Positions 17,836-29,236 of a DNA stretch of 37,973 nt are shown piece after piece. Made by a program: the position numbers and the translations under genes. The stretch is from NCBI GenBank assembly GCA_008933825.1, contig WBUF01000021.1, positions 1 to 37,973 on the forward strand, written 5' to 3'. A model generated the notes under the pieces. That model was not told where the DNA came from. It did not search any database and was given only the letters and a program-made list of their open reading frames with translations. How positions within the stretch are numbered: the first letter of the stretch is position 1; every line of letters starts with the position of its first letter. The DNA is from Rhodocyclaceae bacterium. GTDB lineage: Bacteria; Pseudomonadota; Gammaproteobacteria; Burkholderiales; Rhodocyclaceae.

Positions 17836-18747
17836 ATGAACCAGCCCCGCAAACCGCCTCGCCGCAGGGTCGATGGTGTGCTCCTGCTCGACAAGATGGG
17901 CGGCATGACCTCGAATGCCGCCCTGCAAAAGGCCAAATGGCTGCTCAAGGCCGCCAAGGCCGGCCATACCGGCACCCTTGATCCCATGGCGACAGGCCTG
18001 TTGCCCCTCTGTTTTGGCGAGGCGACCAAATTTGCCGGTGAACTTCTCCATGCAGACAAGAGCTATATTGCAAGCGTACTGCTCGGCGTGCGTACGGACA
18101 CGGGAGATGCAGAGGGCGCGGTGCAGGAGACCCGTCCCGTCAGTGTGACACTGGCCCGGCTCGAAGCGGTTCTGGCGCGTTTCCGCGGCCCTATCAGTCA
18201 GATCCCGCCCATGTATTCCGCGCTGAAGCGAGAGGGGCGTCCCCTCTATGAATACGCCCGCAAGGGCATCGAGCTTGAGCGCGCACCGCGTGTCGTCACG
18301 ATTTCCTCGCTGAATCTCATCCAGTTCATTGGAGAACGATTCATTGTCGGCGTTGATTGCAGCAAGGGAACTTACGTCCGAGTCCTTGCCCAGGATATCG
18401 GCGAGGCGCTCGGCTGTGGCGGGCACCTGACGGCCCTGCGCCGTACCCGCATCGGGGATTTTCGCCTGGAAGACGCCATGACGCTGGAGGCGCTGGAGGC
18501 GCTTCCGGAGTCGTCCCGGGATGCAGTCTTGAAGCCGGCTGACTGGTTGCTGTCCGGGCTGCCGCATCTGATCCTGGCCGATGATATGGCCCGGCGTTTC
18601 AGTCATGGCCAGACTGTGCGTGCGGAACAGGACTCCGTAGGGTCATGCCGGGTCTATGCAGTTGCAGGAGGCTTTCTCGGCTTGGGCCGAGTTGGCGCCG
18701 ATGGCCTGTTAACACCGCTCAGACTGGTGACGGACATTGAAAAATAA
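17836..18747 (+). CDS. truB: tRNA pseudouridine(55) synthase
   Basis: Makes pseudouridine 55 in the T-loop of tRNAs. The 303-residue protein shows GVLLLDKMGGMTSN and AKAGHTGTLDPMATGLLPLC, with catalytic Asp49. RGPISQIPPMYSALKREGRPLYEYARKG, GTYVRVLAQDIGEALGCGGHLTALRRTRIG and a C-terminal PUA-like domain complete the family layout. It has the usual position between rbfA and rpsO. Confidence 0.96.
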   Translation: MNQPRKPPRRRVDGVLLLDKMGGMTSNAALQKAKWLLKAAKAGHTGTLDPMATGLLPLCFGEATKFAGELLHADKSYIASVLLGVRTDTGDAEGAVQETRPVSVTLARLEAVLARFRGPISQIPPMYSALKREGRPLYEYARKGIELERAPRVVTISSLNLIQFIGERFIVGVDCSKGTYVRVLAQDIGEALGCGGHLTALRRTRIGDFRLEDAMTLEALEALPESSRDAVLKPADWLLSGLPHLILADDMARRFSHGQTVRAEQDSVGSCRVYAVAGGFLGLGRVGADGLLTPLRLVTDIEK

Positions 18748-18755
18748 GATTTTTA

Positions 18756-18784
18756 TTGCGGGTGACGAGGTCTGCGGGTATAAT
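18756..18784 (+). promoter_or_regulatory. Internal promoter for rpsO-pnp
   Basis: TTGCGG (18756-18761) and a consensus TATAAT (18779-18784), spaced 17 bases, lie just after the truB stop. Initiation near 18791 would give a leader of about 126 bases ahead of rpsO. Confidence 0.8.
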
Positions 18785-18790
18785 TTGCGC

Positions 18791-18916
18791 CTTCATTCAT
18801 CCGGGCCGTAATGCTTCAATTCAAGGTTGAATGAAATACCGTAGGGTGCAGTGCTCTATCAAACCGGGGCGGCGCCCGATGTCGATCGCAACCATCGTGT
18901 TTGAAAGATAAATCAA
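18791..18916 (+). promoter_or_regulatory. rpsO 5' leader, candidate S15 autoregulatory RNA
   Basis: The stretch between the rpsO promoter and the ATG contains short inverted repeats, for example TTCAA and TTGAA around 18820-18836 and CATTCA near 18795 with TGAATG near 18831. In several bacteria ribosomal protein S15 represses its own translation through unrelated leader folds. The length and position fit such an element, but no known S15-binding structure was recognised. Confidence 0.4.
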
Positions 18917-19186
18917 ATGGCATTCACTACCGCCGACAAGGCCAAAGTCGTGGCCGAATTCCAGCGTGCGAAGGGCGATACCGGCTCGCCCGAAGTGCAG
19001 ATCGCGCTGCTGACCAACCGCATCAACGACCTGACCGGCCACTTCAAGGAACACGTCAAGGATCACCACTCGCGCCGCGGCCTGCTGCGCATGGTGAGCC
19101 AGCGACGCAAGCTGCTCGATTATCTCAAGCGCACCAACGCCGACAGCTATCGCGCGCTGATCGAGCGCCTCGGCCTGCGCAAGTAA
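18917..19186 (+). CDS. rpsO: 30S ribosomal protein S15
   Basis: An 89-residue primary 16S rRNA-binding protein of the small subunit. Conserved segments are [52 protein letters not shown] and the closing [17 protein letters not shown] end ([12 protein letters not shown]). Its length equals that of E. coli S15. It has a dedicated promoter and leader and is followed by pnp after a structured 121-base spacer. Confidence 0.98.
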   Translation: MAFTTADKAKVVAEFQRAKGDTGSPEVQIALLTNRINDLTGHFKEHVKDHHSRRGLLRMVSQRRKLLDYLKRTNADSYRALIERLGLRK

Positions 19187-19231
19187 GCCGCGAGCCCCAC
19201 GTGCCCCGCTTCCAGGCGGAACTGCCGGTGA

Positions 19232-19271
19232 CGCCCCGAACGGGCGCGCCGGCTTTGTCGTTTTCGGGGCG
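19232..19271 (+). promoter_or_regulatory. pnp leader hairpin (possible RNase III/PNPase autoregulation site)
   Basis: CGCCCCGAA (19232-19240) pairs perfectly with TTCGGGGCG (19263-19271) across a 22-base interior that can extend the structure. It lies 36 bases before the pnp start. In E. coli the pnp leader forms a double-stranded stem cut by RNase III, after which PNPase represses its own mRNA; the position here is equivalent. No T-run follows, so it is not an intrinsic terminator. Confidence 0.5.
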
Positions 19272-19307
19272 GCGGGTCCGTCCCGTGCTGATTGAAAGGA
19301 TACTGCC

Positions 19308-21413
19308 TTGCTGACTGCAACCAAAAAAAGCTTTGCCTACGGTGCGCGCACCGTCACGCTGGAGACCGGCGAGATTGCCCGTCAGGCGCACGGCGCCGTC
19401 CTGGTCAACATGGACGAGACCGTGGTGCTCGCCACCGTCGTTGCCGCCAAGGAGCCGAAGCCTGGCCAGGACTTCTTCCCGCTGACCGTCGATTACATGG
19501 AGAAGGTGTATGCCGCCGGTCGCATTCCCGGTGGCTTCTTCAAGCGTGAAGGCCGTCCTTCAGAGAAGGAGATTCTTACTTCCCGCCTGATCGACCGGCC
19601 GATCCGCCCGCTCTTCCCGGACGGCCTCTACAACGACGTGCAGGTGGTCGCTACCGTGCTGTCGAGCAACCCCGATGTCGACCCCGACATTCCCGCCATG
19701 ATCGGCGTTTCAGCCGCCCTGGCCCTCTCCGGCATTCCTTTCAATGGTCCGATCGGCGCGGCCCGCGTCGGCTACATCGACGGCCAGTACGTGCTGTGCC
19801 CGGCGATCTCGCAGCTCAAGGACAGCCGGCTCAACCTGGTTGTCGCCGGCACGGCGTCCGCCGTGCTGATGGTCGAGTCCGAAGCGCAGGAGTTGTCCGA
19901 AGACGTCATGCTCGGCGCCGTGGTCTTCGGCCACGAGCAGATGCAGGCCGCCATCAACGCCATTAACGAGCTGGTGGAAGTTGCCGGCAAGCCGGAGTGG
20001 GACTGGCAGCCCCCGGCCAAGGACGAGGCGCTCATCGCACGCGTCGCCGAGTTGGCCGAGGCCGAGTTGCGCGAGGCCTATCGCACGACCAGCAAGCAGG
20101 CGCGCACGCAGAAGTGCCGGGAGGTGACGAAGAAGACCATCGAGGCGATCTGCGGCGGCGAAGGTGCACCCGACGCGACCGCAGTCGGCAACCTGATCTT
20201 CGAACTGGAAGCGAAAATCGTCCGCAACCAGATCCTCGACGGCGAGCCGCGCATCGACGGCCGCGACACCCGCACGGTGCGCCCGATCGCCATCCGGCAC
20301 GGCGTGCTGCCGCGCACCCACGGTTCGGCATTGTTTACCCGCGGCGAGACACAGGCGCTGGTGGTGGCCACGCTCGGCACCGGCCGCGACGAGCAAATCA
20401 TCGACGCGCTGCAGGGGGAGTACCGCGAGCGCTTCATGCTCCACTACAACATGCCGCCCTATGCCACCGGCGAAACAGGCCGCGTCGGCAGCCCGAAGCG
20501 CCGCGAGATCGGCCACGGTCGCCTGGCCAAGCGTGCCCTGCTGGCCGTGCTGCCATCTCCCGAGGAGTTCAGCTACACCATGCGCGTTGTCTCCGAGATC
20601 ACCGAGTCGAACGGTTCCAGCTCGATGGCTTCAGTCTGCGGCGGCTCGCTCGCCCTGATGGATGCCGGCGTCCCGCTGAAAGCCCATGTGGCCGGCATCG
20701 CCATGGGCCTGATCAAGGAAGGCAATCGCTTCGCCGTACTGACCGACATCCTGGGCGACGAGGATCACCTCGGCGACATGGATTTCAAGGTGGCCGGAAC
20801 CGACAACGGCGTCACCGCGCTGCAGATGGACATCAAGATACAGGGCATCACCAAGGAGATCATGCACGTTGCCCTGACCCAGGCCAACGAGGCGCGCATG
20901 CACATCCTCGGCCTCATGAAGCAGTCGATGCAGGCGCCGAGCGAGATATCCACCTACGCGCCGCGCCTGATCACCATGAAGATCAATCCGGAGAAGATCC
21001 GCGACGTGATCGGCAAGGGCGGCGCGGTGATTCGGGCGCTTACCGAGGAGACCGGCACCGTCATCGACATCAACGACGACGGCACCGTGACCATCGCCTC
21101 GGTCAGCGCCGAGGCCGGCGCGCTGGCGAAGAAGCGCATCGAGGACATCACTGCCGAGGTGGAAGTCGGCAAGGTCTACGACGGCACCGTGCTGCGCCTG
21201 CTCGACTTCGGTGCCATCGTGCAGATATTGCCTGGCAAGGACGGCCTGCTGCACATCTCGCAGATCGCCAACGAGCGCGTCAACCAGGTCTCCGACTACC
21301 TCAAGGAAGGCCAGGCCGTGCGCGTCAAGGTGCTGGAGGCCGACGAGAAGGGCCGCGTGCGCCTGTCCATGAAGGCGGCTGCGGAAGCCGCTCCGGCGCC
21401 GGCGCAACAGTAA
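19308..21413 (+). CDS. pnp: Polyribonucleotide nucleotidyltransferase
   Basis: Phosphorolytic 3'-5' exoribonuclease and degradosome component. The 701 residues contain two RNase PH-like domains: the first from [26 protein letters not shown], the second from about 310 with [38 protein letters not shown] domain ([16 protein letters not shown], near 568) and an S1 domain ([26 protein letters not shown], about 620-690) follow. The start is TTG, giving [12 protein letters not shown], with an AAAGGA ribosome-binding site eight bases upstream. The rare start and the hairpin leader both suggest tuned translation. Confidence 0.97.
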   Translation: MLTATKKSFAYGARTVTLETGEIARQAHGAVLVNMDETVVLATVVAAKEPKPGQDFFPLTVDYMEKVYAAGRIPGGFFKREGRPSEKEILTSRLIDRPIRPLFPDGLYNDVQVVATVLSSNPDVDPDIPAMIGVSAALALSGIPFNGPIGAARVGYIDGQYVLCPAISQLKDSRLNLVVAGTASAVLMVESEAQELSEDVMLGAVVFGHEQMQAAINAINELVEVAGKPEWDWQPPAKDEALIARVAELAEAELREAYRTTSKQARTQKCREVTKKTIEAICGGEGAPDATAVGNLIFELEAKIVRNQILDGEPRIDGRDTRTVRPIAIRHGVLPRTHGSALFTRGETQALVVATLGTGRDEQIIDALQGEYRERFMLHYNMPPYATGETGRVGSPKRREIGHGRLAKRALLAVLPSPEEFSYTMRVVSEITESNGSSSMASVCGGSLALMDAGVPLKAHVAGIAMGLIKEGNRFAVLTDILGDEDHLGDMDFKVAGTDNGVTALQMDIKIQGITKEIMHVALTQANEARMHILGLMKQSMQAPSEISTYAPRLITMKINPEKIRDVIGKGGAVIRALTEETGTVIDINDDGTVTIASVSAEAGALAKKRIEDITAEVEVGKVYDGTVLRLLDFGAIVQILPGKDGLLHISQIANERVNQVSDYLKEGQAVRVKVLEADEKGRVRLSMKAAAEAAPAPAQQ

Positions 21414-21423
21414 GCCTTGTACA

Positions 21424-21463
21424 GGCAACAAAAAAGGACGCCTCGGCGTCCTTTTTTGTTGCC
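21424..21463. terminator. Bidirectional intrinsic terminator between pnp and dksA
   Basis: A perfect inverted repeat with 19-base arms (GGCAACAAAAAAGGACGCC and its complement) and a two-base TC centre. The GC-rich core GGACGCC/GGCGTCC is flanked by A6 and T6, so it works as an intrinsic terminator on both strands. It serves the converging pnp and dksA genes. Confidence 0.95.
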
Positions 21464-21474
21464 TTGCGGCGGTC

Positions 21475-21900
21475 TTATTTGGCGACCTGCTTCTCGCGCA
21501 GTTCCTCAAGGGTCTTGCAGTCGATGCACAGGGTGGCGGTGGGACGCGCCTCCAGGCGCTTCAGGCCGATCTCCACGCCGCAGGAGTCGCAATAGCCGTA
21601 TTCGCCCTTCTCGATGCGGTCGAGGGCCTCGTCGATCTTCTTGATCAGCTTGCGTTCGCGGTCGCGGTTGCGCAACTCCAGGGCGATGTCGGATTCCTGG
21701 CTGGCGCGGTCGTTCGGGTCGGCGAAGACGGTGGCTTCGTCCTGCATGGTGTGCACCGTGCGCTCGATGTCCTGCAGCAACTCGTCCTTCAGCGTCTCCA
21801 GAATGACGCGGAAGTGCTTGAGTTGCTTGTTGTTCATATACTCCTCGCCCTTCTTGGCGACATAGGGCGGGAACTGCTTGTGAAGGATGTCTTCGGCCAT
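21475..21900 (-). CDS. dksA: RNA polymerase-binding transcription factor DksA
   Basis: Secondary-channel regulator that works with ppGpp to reset rRNA and amino-acid promoters. The 141-residue protein has a long coiled coil with tip acidic residues Asp61 and Asp64 (ADPNDRASQESD), matching E. coli Asp71 and Asp74. The zinc finger is Cys104-x2-Cys107 and Cys125-x2-Cys128, so it is the classical zinc-binding type, not the Cys-poor paralogue. The N-terminus is about ten residues shorter than in E. coli. The ATG (21900-21898) was chosen because the upstream frame runs into the tRNA promoter region; no Shine-Dalgarno is obvious. Confidence 0.95.
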   Translation of the reverse strand: MAEDILHKQFPPYVAKKGEEYMNNKQLKHFRVILETLKDELLQDIERTVHTMQDEATVFADPNDRASQESDIALELRNRDRERKLIKKIDEALDRIEKGEYGYCDSCGVEIGLKRLEARPTATLCIDCKTLEELREKQVAK

Positions 21901-21931
21901 TTTTGCGACCCGGTTTCTCGGGAAAGCCGCT

Positions 21932-21960
21932 TTAATATCAGAAATATCCTGCTGTCGCAA
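21932..21960 (-). promoter_or_regulatory. dksA promoter
   Basis: On the minus strand TTGCGA (21960-21955) and TATTAA (21937-21932) are spaced 17 bases apart, placing initiation near 21925, about 25 bases before the dksA ATG. Confidence 0.55.
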
Positions 21961-21987
21961 GCGAAAATTCCGAGCGCGTTGATTCGA

Positions 21988-22016
21988 TTGACCTATGGAG
22001 GTGCGCCGAGTAGAAT
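21988..22016 (+). promoter_or_regulatory. Promoter of the tRNA-Pro/Arg/His cluster
   Basis: TTGACC (21988-21993) and TAGAAT (22011-22016) are separated by exactly 17 bases. Initiation near 22023 would be only a few bases before tRNA-Pro. The sequence following the -10 (GCCGCC) is GC-rich, a feature of the discriminator region in stringently controlled promoters. Confidence 0.8.
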
Positions 22017-22026
22017 GCCGCCTCTT

Positions 22027-22103
<77 letters not shown>

Positions 22104-22120
22104 GGACGCTGAACCGACTG

Positions 22121-22197
22121 GCGCCCGTAGCTCAACCGGATAGAGCACCGGCCTTCTAAGCCGGGGGTTACAGGTTCGAGTCCTGTCGGGCGCGCCA
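22121..22197 (+). tRNA. tRNA-Arg (anticodon TCT)
   Basis: Acceptor GCGCCCG (22121-22127) pairs with CGGGCGC (22187-22193), followed by discriminator G and an encoded CCA. The anticodon arm is CCGGC-CTTCTAA-GCCGG with anticodon TCT, reading AGA/AGG codons. The T-loop word GGTTCGAGTCC is present. It starts 17 bases after tRNA-Pro. Confidence 0.97.
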
Positions 22198-22212
22198 GCC
22201 CCTGGCATCAAT

Positions 22213-22289
22213 GGTGGACGTAGCTCAGTTGGTAGAGTCCTGGATTGTGATTCCAGTTGTCGCGGGTTCGAGTCCCGTCGTCCACCCCA
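22213..22289 (+). tRNA. tRNA-His (anticodon GTG)
   Basis: Acceptor GTGGACG (22214-22220) pairs with CGTCCAC (22079+200 i.e. 22279-22285). The extra G at 22213 can pair with discriminator C at 22286, the G-1:C73 identity pair of histidine tRNAs, and CCA is encoded at 22287-22289. The anticodon arm is CTGGA-TTGTGAT-TCCAG with anticodon GTG. It is the last gene of the tRNA transcript; no terminator is visible before parE. Confidence 0.97.
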
Positions 22290-22373
22290 TCCCTCTTCCT
22301 TACAATGCAGGCTCATGCAATGAGCCATGCCGGATGGCATGATGCCGCGCGTGCATCCATTACAGACGAGACG

Positions 22374-26701
<4,328 letters not shown>

Positions 26702-26708
26702 CTGTCTC

Positions 26709-26746
26709 CCCCTCTCCCCGCGGGGAGAGCAACCGGGGGAGAGGGG
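26709..26746. repeat. C/G-rich inverted repeat between parC and the convergent AOR gene
   Basis: CCCCTCTCCCC (26709-26719) pairs perfectly with GGGGAGAGGGG (26736-26746). An alternative, nested palindrome CTCTCCCCG/CGGGGAGAG occupies 26712-26729. It resembles small intergenic palindromes scattered in GC-rich proteobacterial genomes. There is no T-run, so intrinsic termination is doubtful, but its place between convergent stops suggests an mRNA 3'-end role. Confidence 0.6.
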
Positions 26747-26748
26747 CG

Positions 26749-29073
26749 TCAGCCCCCCGCGATCATCGGAAACACCGTCACGCGGTCGCCGTTCCTCAGC
26801 AGCGCGCCGGCTTCGCCGGAGAGCACCATCTCGCCGTTCACCGCCACATTGAGGTTGCGGTCGCCGAGCCTGTCGGCGGCTTCGGGCAGGCGGCGGCGCA
26901 GGGACTGGCGCAACTCGACGACATTCGATACCGGCTCATCGACGACGATGGCGTGCTCCGGCGCGCCGGGCACGTCGTTGGGCAGTTCGACGCGCACGGC
27001 GAAGCCGGTGATGACCCTGGCCAGCTTCTCGTGCCAGTCGACCTGTGGCGCGCCCTCGGCGTTGAGCCCGGTCAGCGCATAGAAGCGCGCCTTCAGCTGC
27101 TCGAACTGGGCGCGGTCGATCTTCTCGCCCTTGAACGGGCCGTAGGTGTTCCCCTCCTCGAACCAGCGCGGCGGCAGGGTGTCGTCCTTGGCACGCAGGC
27201 CGAGGCGGAAGTTGAGCATGTGCTCGATGCCGGTGACGTTGCGGCCGATCTCGTCCATGTCGGCGGCGGTGAGTTTCGTGCCGGTGAGGGCATTCACCTG
27301 CTCGGCGAAGTCGGCCGGGTCGGGCAGGGTGGGCGAGTTGAACAGCTTGGTGTCGAAGCGACACATGCCGACCGAGTCGCCCACGGCGAAGGTATTCTCG
27401 CACTTGCGCACGGCGAATTCCTTGCCCTCGTAGGAATTCGGCTTGGCCGACACGACGCCGCCGTAGAGCGCGGTCTTGAAGGCCGGGTCGTCGTTCACGC
27501 GGGCGTTGATCTCCAGCGTGACGCGGTTCCGCAGGTGGTCCATGCCGCGCGTCGCCACCGAGAGGCCGAGGGCGAAGGCCTTGAGGATGCGCGCATCGTG
27601 CGGGTCGGACTGGAACAGGCCCTTCACCGCCATGCGGTACTTCGCGGCTTCCTCGGGGTAGTGACCCTTCTCGACGGCGCGGGTGGTGTCGGCGATGACG
27701 TTGCCGAAGCCCTCGCGCCTCGCCGTCATGAAGAGGAGTTTCTCGATGACCTCGTAGTTGCCCCAGGCGAGGTCGAGTCCGCCGGTCTCCTTCTGCGTGA
27801 TGATGCCGCGCTGCCAGAGTTCCATGGCCCAGGCGAGGGCGCCGCCGGCGCTGGCCGAGTCCATGCCGAGGTCGTTGAGGATGTTGTTCAGGCGCAGGAC
27901 CTGCTCGGGCTCCTTGATGCCGATGTTCGGGCCGAACTTGCCGAGGGTGACGTACTCGGGGCCGTCGCCCTTGTCGTAGCGGTCGAACTTGCCGTCGCCA
28001 TGGATGCCGTTGTAGGTCTTCTTGCGCTCGTGCTCGACCTCCGCCTGCGCCTTGTCGTAGCTGGCGTTGCCCTTGAGGCCCTTCAGGGCGTGCGCGCCCC
28101 AGCCGCCCTTGCCCTCGGGCGTCATGTCGTTCAGGTTGCGGCAGTGCACCGGGCACTTGAAACAGCCGTCCATGCCCGGGCGGTAGACGTCGAAGTTGTC
28201 GGCGTCGAGCGTCTCGACCCAGGTGGTCTCCTGGTTGTTCTTGGTGCCCATGGCGCCGAGCACCCGGCTCGGCTTGTAGAGGAAGGGCGTACCGACCATC
28301 TTCAGCGCGTTCTTGATCACCGAAGTGCCGGTGATCTTCTTGCCGATGGCCTTGTTCTGCGCCTTGACGTCGGCCGGCAGCGGCGCCTCGGGCGGACGGC
28401 CGTGCACCATGATGGCCTTGAGGTTGAGGGCGCCCATCTTGGCGCCGCCGCCGCCGCGCGCCCAGATGGCCTTGATGCCGCCCATGATGCCGGCGCACAG
28501 CACGCCGTTCTCGCCGGCGCTGGTGATGCGTGCCAGCGCCATGTCCTTGCGCTCCTTGCAGTCGAAGTCGCGCTCGACGGCCGCTGCCGTGTCGAGGTTG
28601 TTCAGGCCGGCATAGGCCGTGGCGTCGTGGAAGGTGGCCTCGTCAAGGGCGATGCGCAGCAGCGTGAGCTGCGAAGCCTTGCCATACAGGACCAGATGGT
28701 CGTAGCCGTGGCGCTTGAGGAAGGAGGGGAAGTAGTCGCCGCCGTTGGCATCGAGGATGGCGTAGGACTCCGGCGACTTGCTGGTGAAGTTGCCGCGCGT
28801 GGCCGAGGGCATCACGCTGGTCAGCACGCCGGCGCCGAAGATCAGCGGCACCTCCGGATCGAGGGCGTCCTTATTCTCCTGCAGCAGGTTGTAGAGCAGC
28901 CACATGTTGGCGCCGCGGCCGCCGAGGAAATGTGTCAGTACGTCCGCCGGCAGATACTTGCGGCGGGTTTCCCGGCGTTCCAGGTCCACGAACAGGGTGG
29001 CGCCCTGGGTCGGGTACTGTGGTGTGTCTTGCAGTCGGCAGCAAAGCCGGTCAACCAGGTCGCGAATGCCCAT
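26749..29073 (-). CDS. Aldehyde:ferredoxin oxidoreductase-family tungsten/molybdenum enzyme with a fused C-terminal MoaD domain
   Basis: A 774-residue protein in two parts. Residues 1-675 are an AOR-family enzyme: the N-terminal pterin-binding domain has HFLGGRGANMWLLYN (48-62) and a Gly-rich ARGGGGAKMG segment. The [4Fe-4S] cysteines are Cys304, Cys307 and Cys311 (CFKCPVHC) plus Cys571 in the C-terminal GDSVGMC motif. Residues 690-774 are a MoaD/ThiS fold with AVNGEMV, LLRNGDRVTVFP and a free terminal Gly-Gly. AOR enzymes interconvert aldehydes and carboxylic acids, or related substrates, using ferredoxin and a tungsto-bispterin. MoaD supplies sulfur for pterin dithiolene synthesis. The ATG has a strong AAGGAGG site. 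It diverges from korAB-ferredoxin. The substrate is unknown. Confidence 0.88.
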   Translation of the reverse strand: MGIRDLVDRLCCRLQDTPQYPTQGATLFVDLERRETRRKYLPADVLTHFLGGRGANMWLLYNLLQENKDALDPEVPLIFGAGVLTSVMPSATRGNFTSKSPESYAILDANGGDYFPSFLKRHGYDHLVLYGKASQLTLLRIALDEATFHDATAYAGLNNLDTAAAVERDFDCKERKDMALARITSAGENGVLCAGIMGGIKAIWARGGGGAKMGALNLKAIMVHGRPPEAPLPADVKAQNKAIGKKITGTSVIKNALKMVGTPFLYKPSRVLGAMGTKNNQETTWVETLDADNFDVYRPGMDGCFKCPVHCRNLNDMTPEGKGGWGAHALKGLKGNASYDKAQAEVEHERKKTYNGIHGDGKFDRYDKGDGPEYVTLGKFGPNIGIKEPEQVLRLNNILNDLGMDSASAGGALAWAMELWQRGIITQKETGGLDLAWGNYEVIEKLLFMTARREGFGNVIADTTRAVEKGHYPEEAAKYRMAVKGLFQSDPHDARILKAFALGLSVATRGMDHLRNRVTLEINARVNDDPAFKTALYGGVVSAKPNSYEGKEFAVRKCENTFAVGDSVGMCRFDTKLFNSPTLPDPADFAEQVNALTGTKLTAADMDEIGRNVTGIEHMLNFRLGLRAKDDTLPPRWFEEGNTYGPFKGEKIDRAQFEQLKARFYALTGLNAEGAPQVDWHEKLARVITGFAVRVELPNDVPGAPEHAIVVDEPVSNVVELRQSLRRRLPEAADRLGDRNLNVAVNGEMVLSGEAGALLRNGDRVTVFPMIAGG

Positions 29074-29102
29074 ATCGGTCCTCCTTGCCTAGGATGCAGG
29101 AC

Positions 29103-29108
29103 AGTCTA
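29103..29108 (-). promoter_or_regulatory. Candidate -10 element of the AOR-MoaD gene
   Basis: TAGACT on the minus strand (29108-29103), inside the overlapping word TATAGACT, would start transcription near 29096, just 22 bases before the ATG. No -35 hexamer is present at the right distance; instead an FNR-like site is centred about 41 bases upstream, the usual place for an activator-dependent promoter. Confidence 0.5.
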
Positions 29109-29129
29109 TACCGGCAATCTCGTGCCTAT

Positions 29130-29143
29130 TTGATCCATGTCAA
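29130..29143. promoter_or_regulatory. FNR/ANR-type box between the AOR gene and korA
   Basis: TTGATCCATGTCAA differs from the FNR consensus (TTGAT-N4-ATCAA) at one position. It is centred at 29136.5 in the 163-base divergent region. Relative to the AOR start predicted near 29096 it is at about -41, class II geometry. Relative to a korA start near 29190 it is at about -53, which is not a standard position. Confidence 0.65.
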
Positions 29144-29177
29144 ATAATGGTGGATAGCAAACAGTTTGTAAACAAAT

Positions 29178-29183
29178 TATAAT
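29178..29183 (+). promoter_or_regulatory. Candidate -10 element of korA
   Basis: A perfect TATAAT, 54 bases before the korA ATG. The best -35-position word (TAGCAA, 29155-29160) is poor, so an activator may be needed. The surrounding AT-rich stretch contains CAAAC-A-GTTTG (29158-29168), a short inverted repeat over the -35 region. Confidence 0.55.
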
Positions 29184-29236
29184 ACCGGCTGGCAGTGGGG
29201 TAAAGTTACGTCTTGCGGTTCCATCAGGAGGCAGTC

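Noticed and set aside
22257..22373. Upstream extension of parE starting inside tRNA-His
   Set aside because: Overlaps the tRNA, and the added residues do not look like ParE; start placed at 22374.
29130..29190. The FNR-like box as a class II activator site for korA
   Set aside because: The only good korA -10 (29178) places the box at about -53; the geometry fits the AOR side instead.
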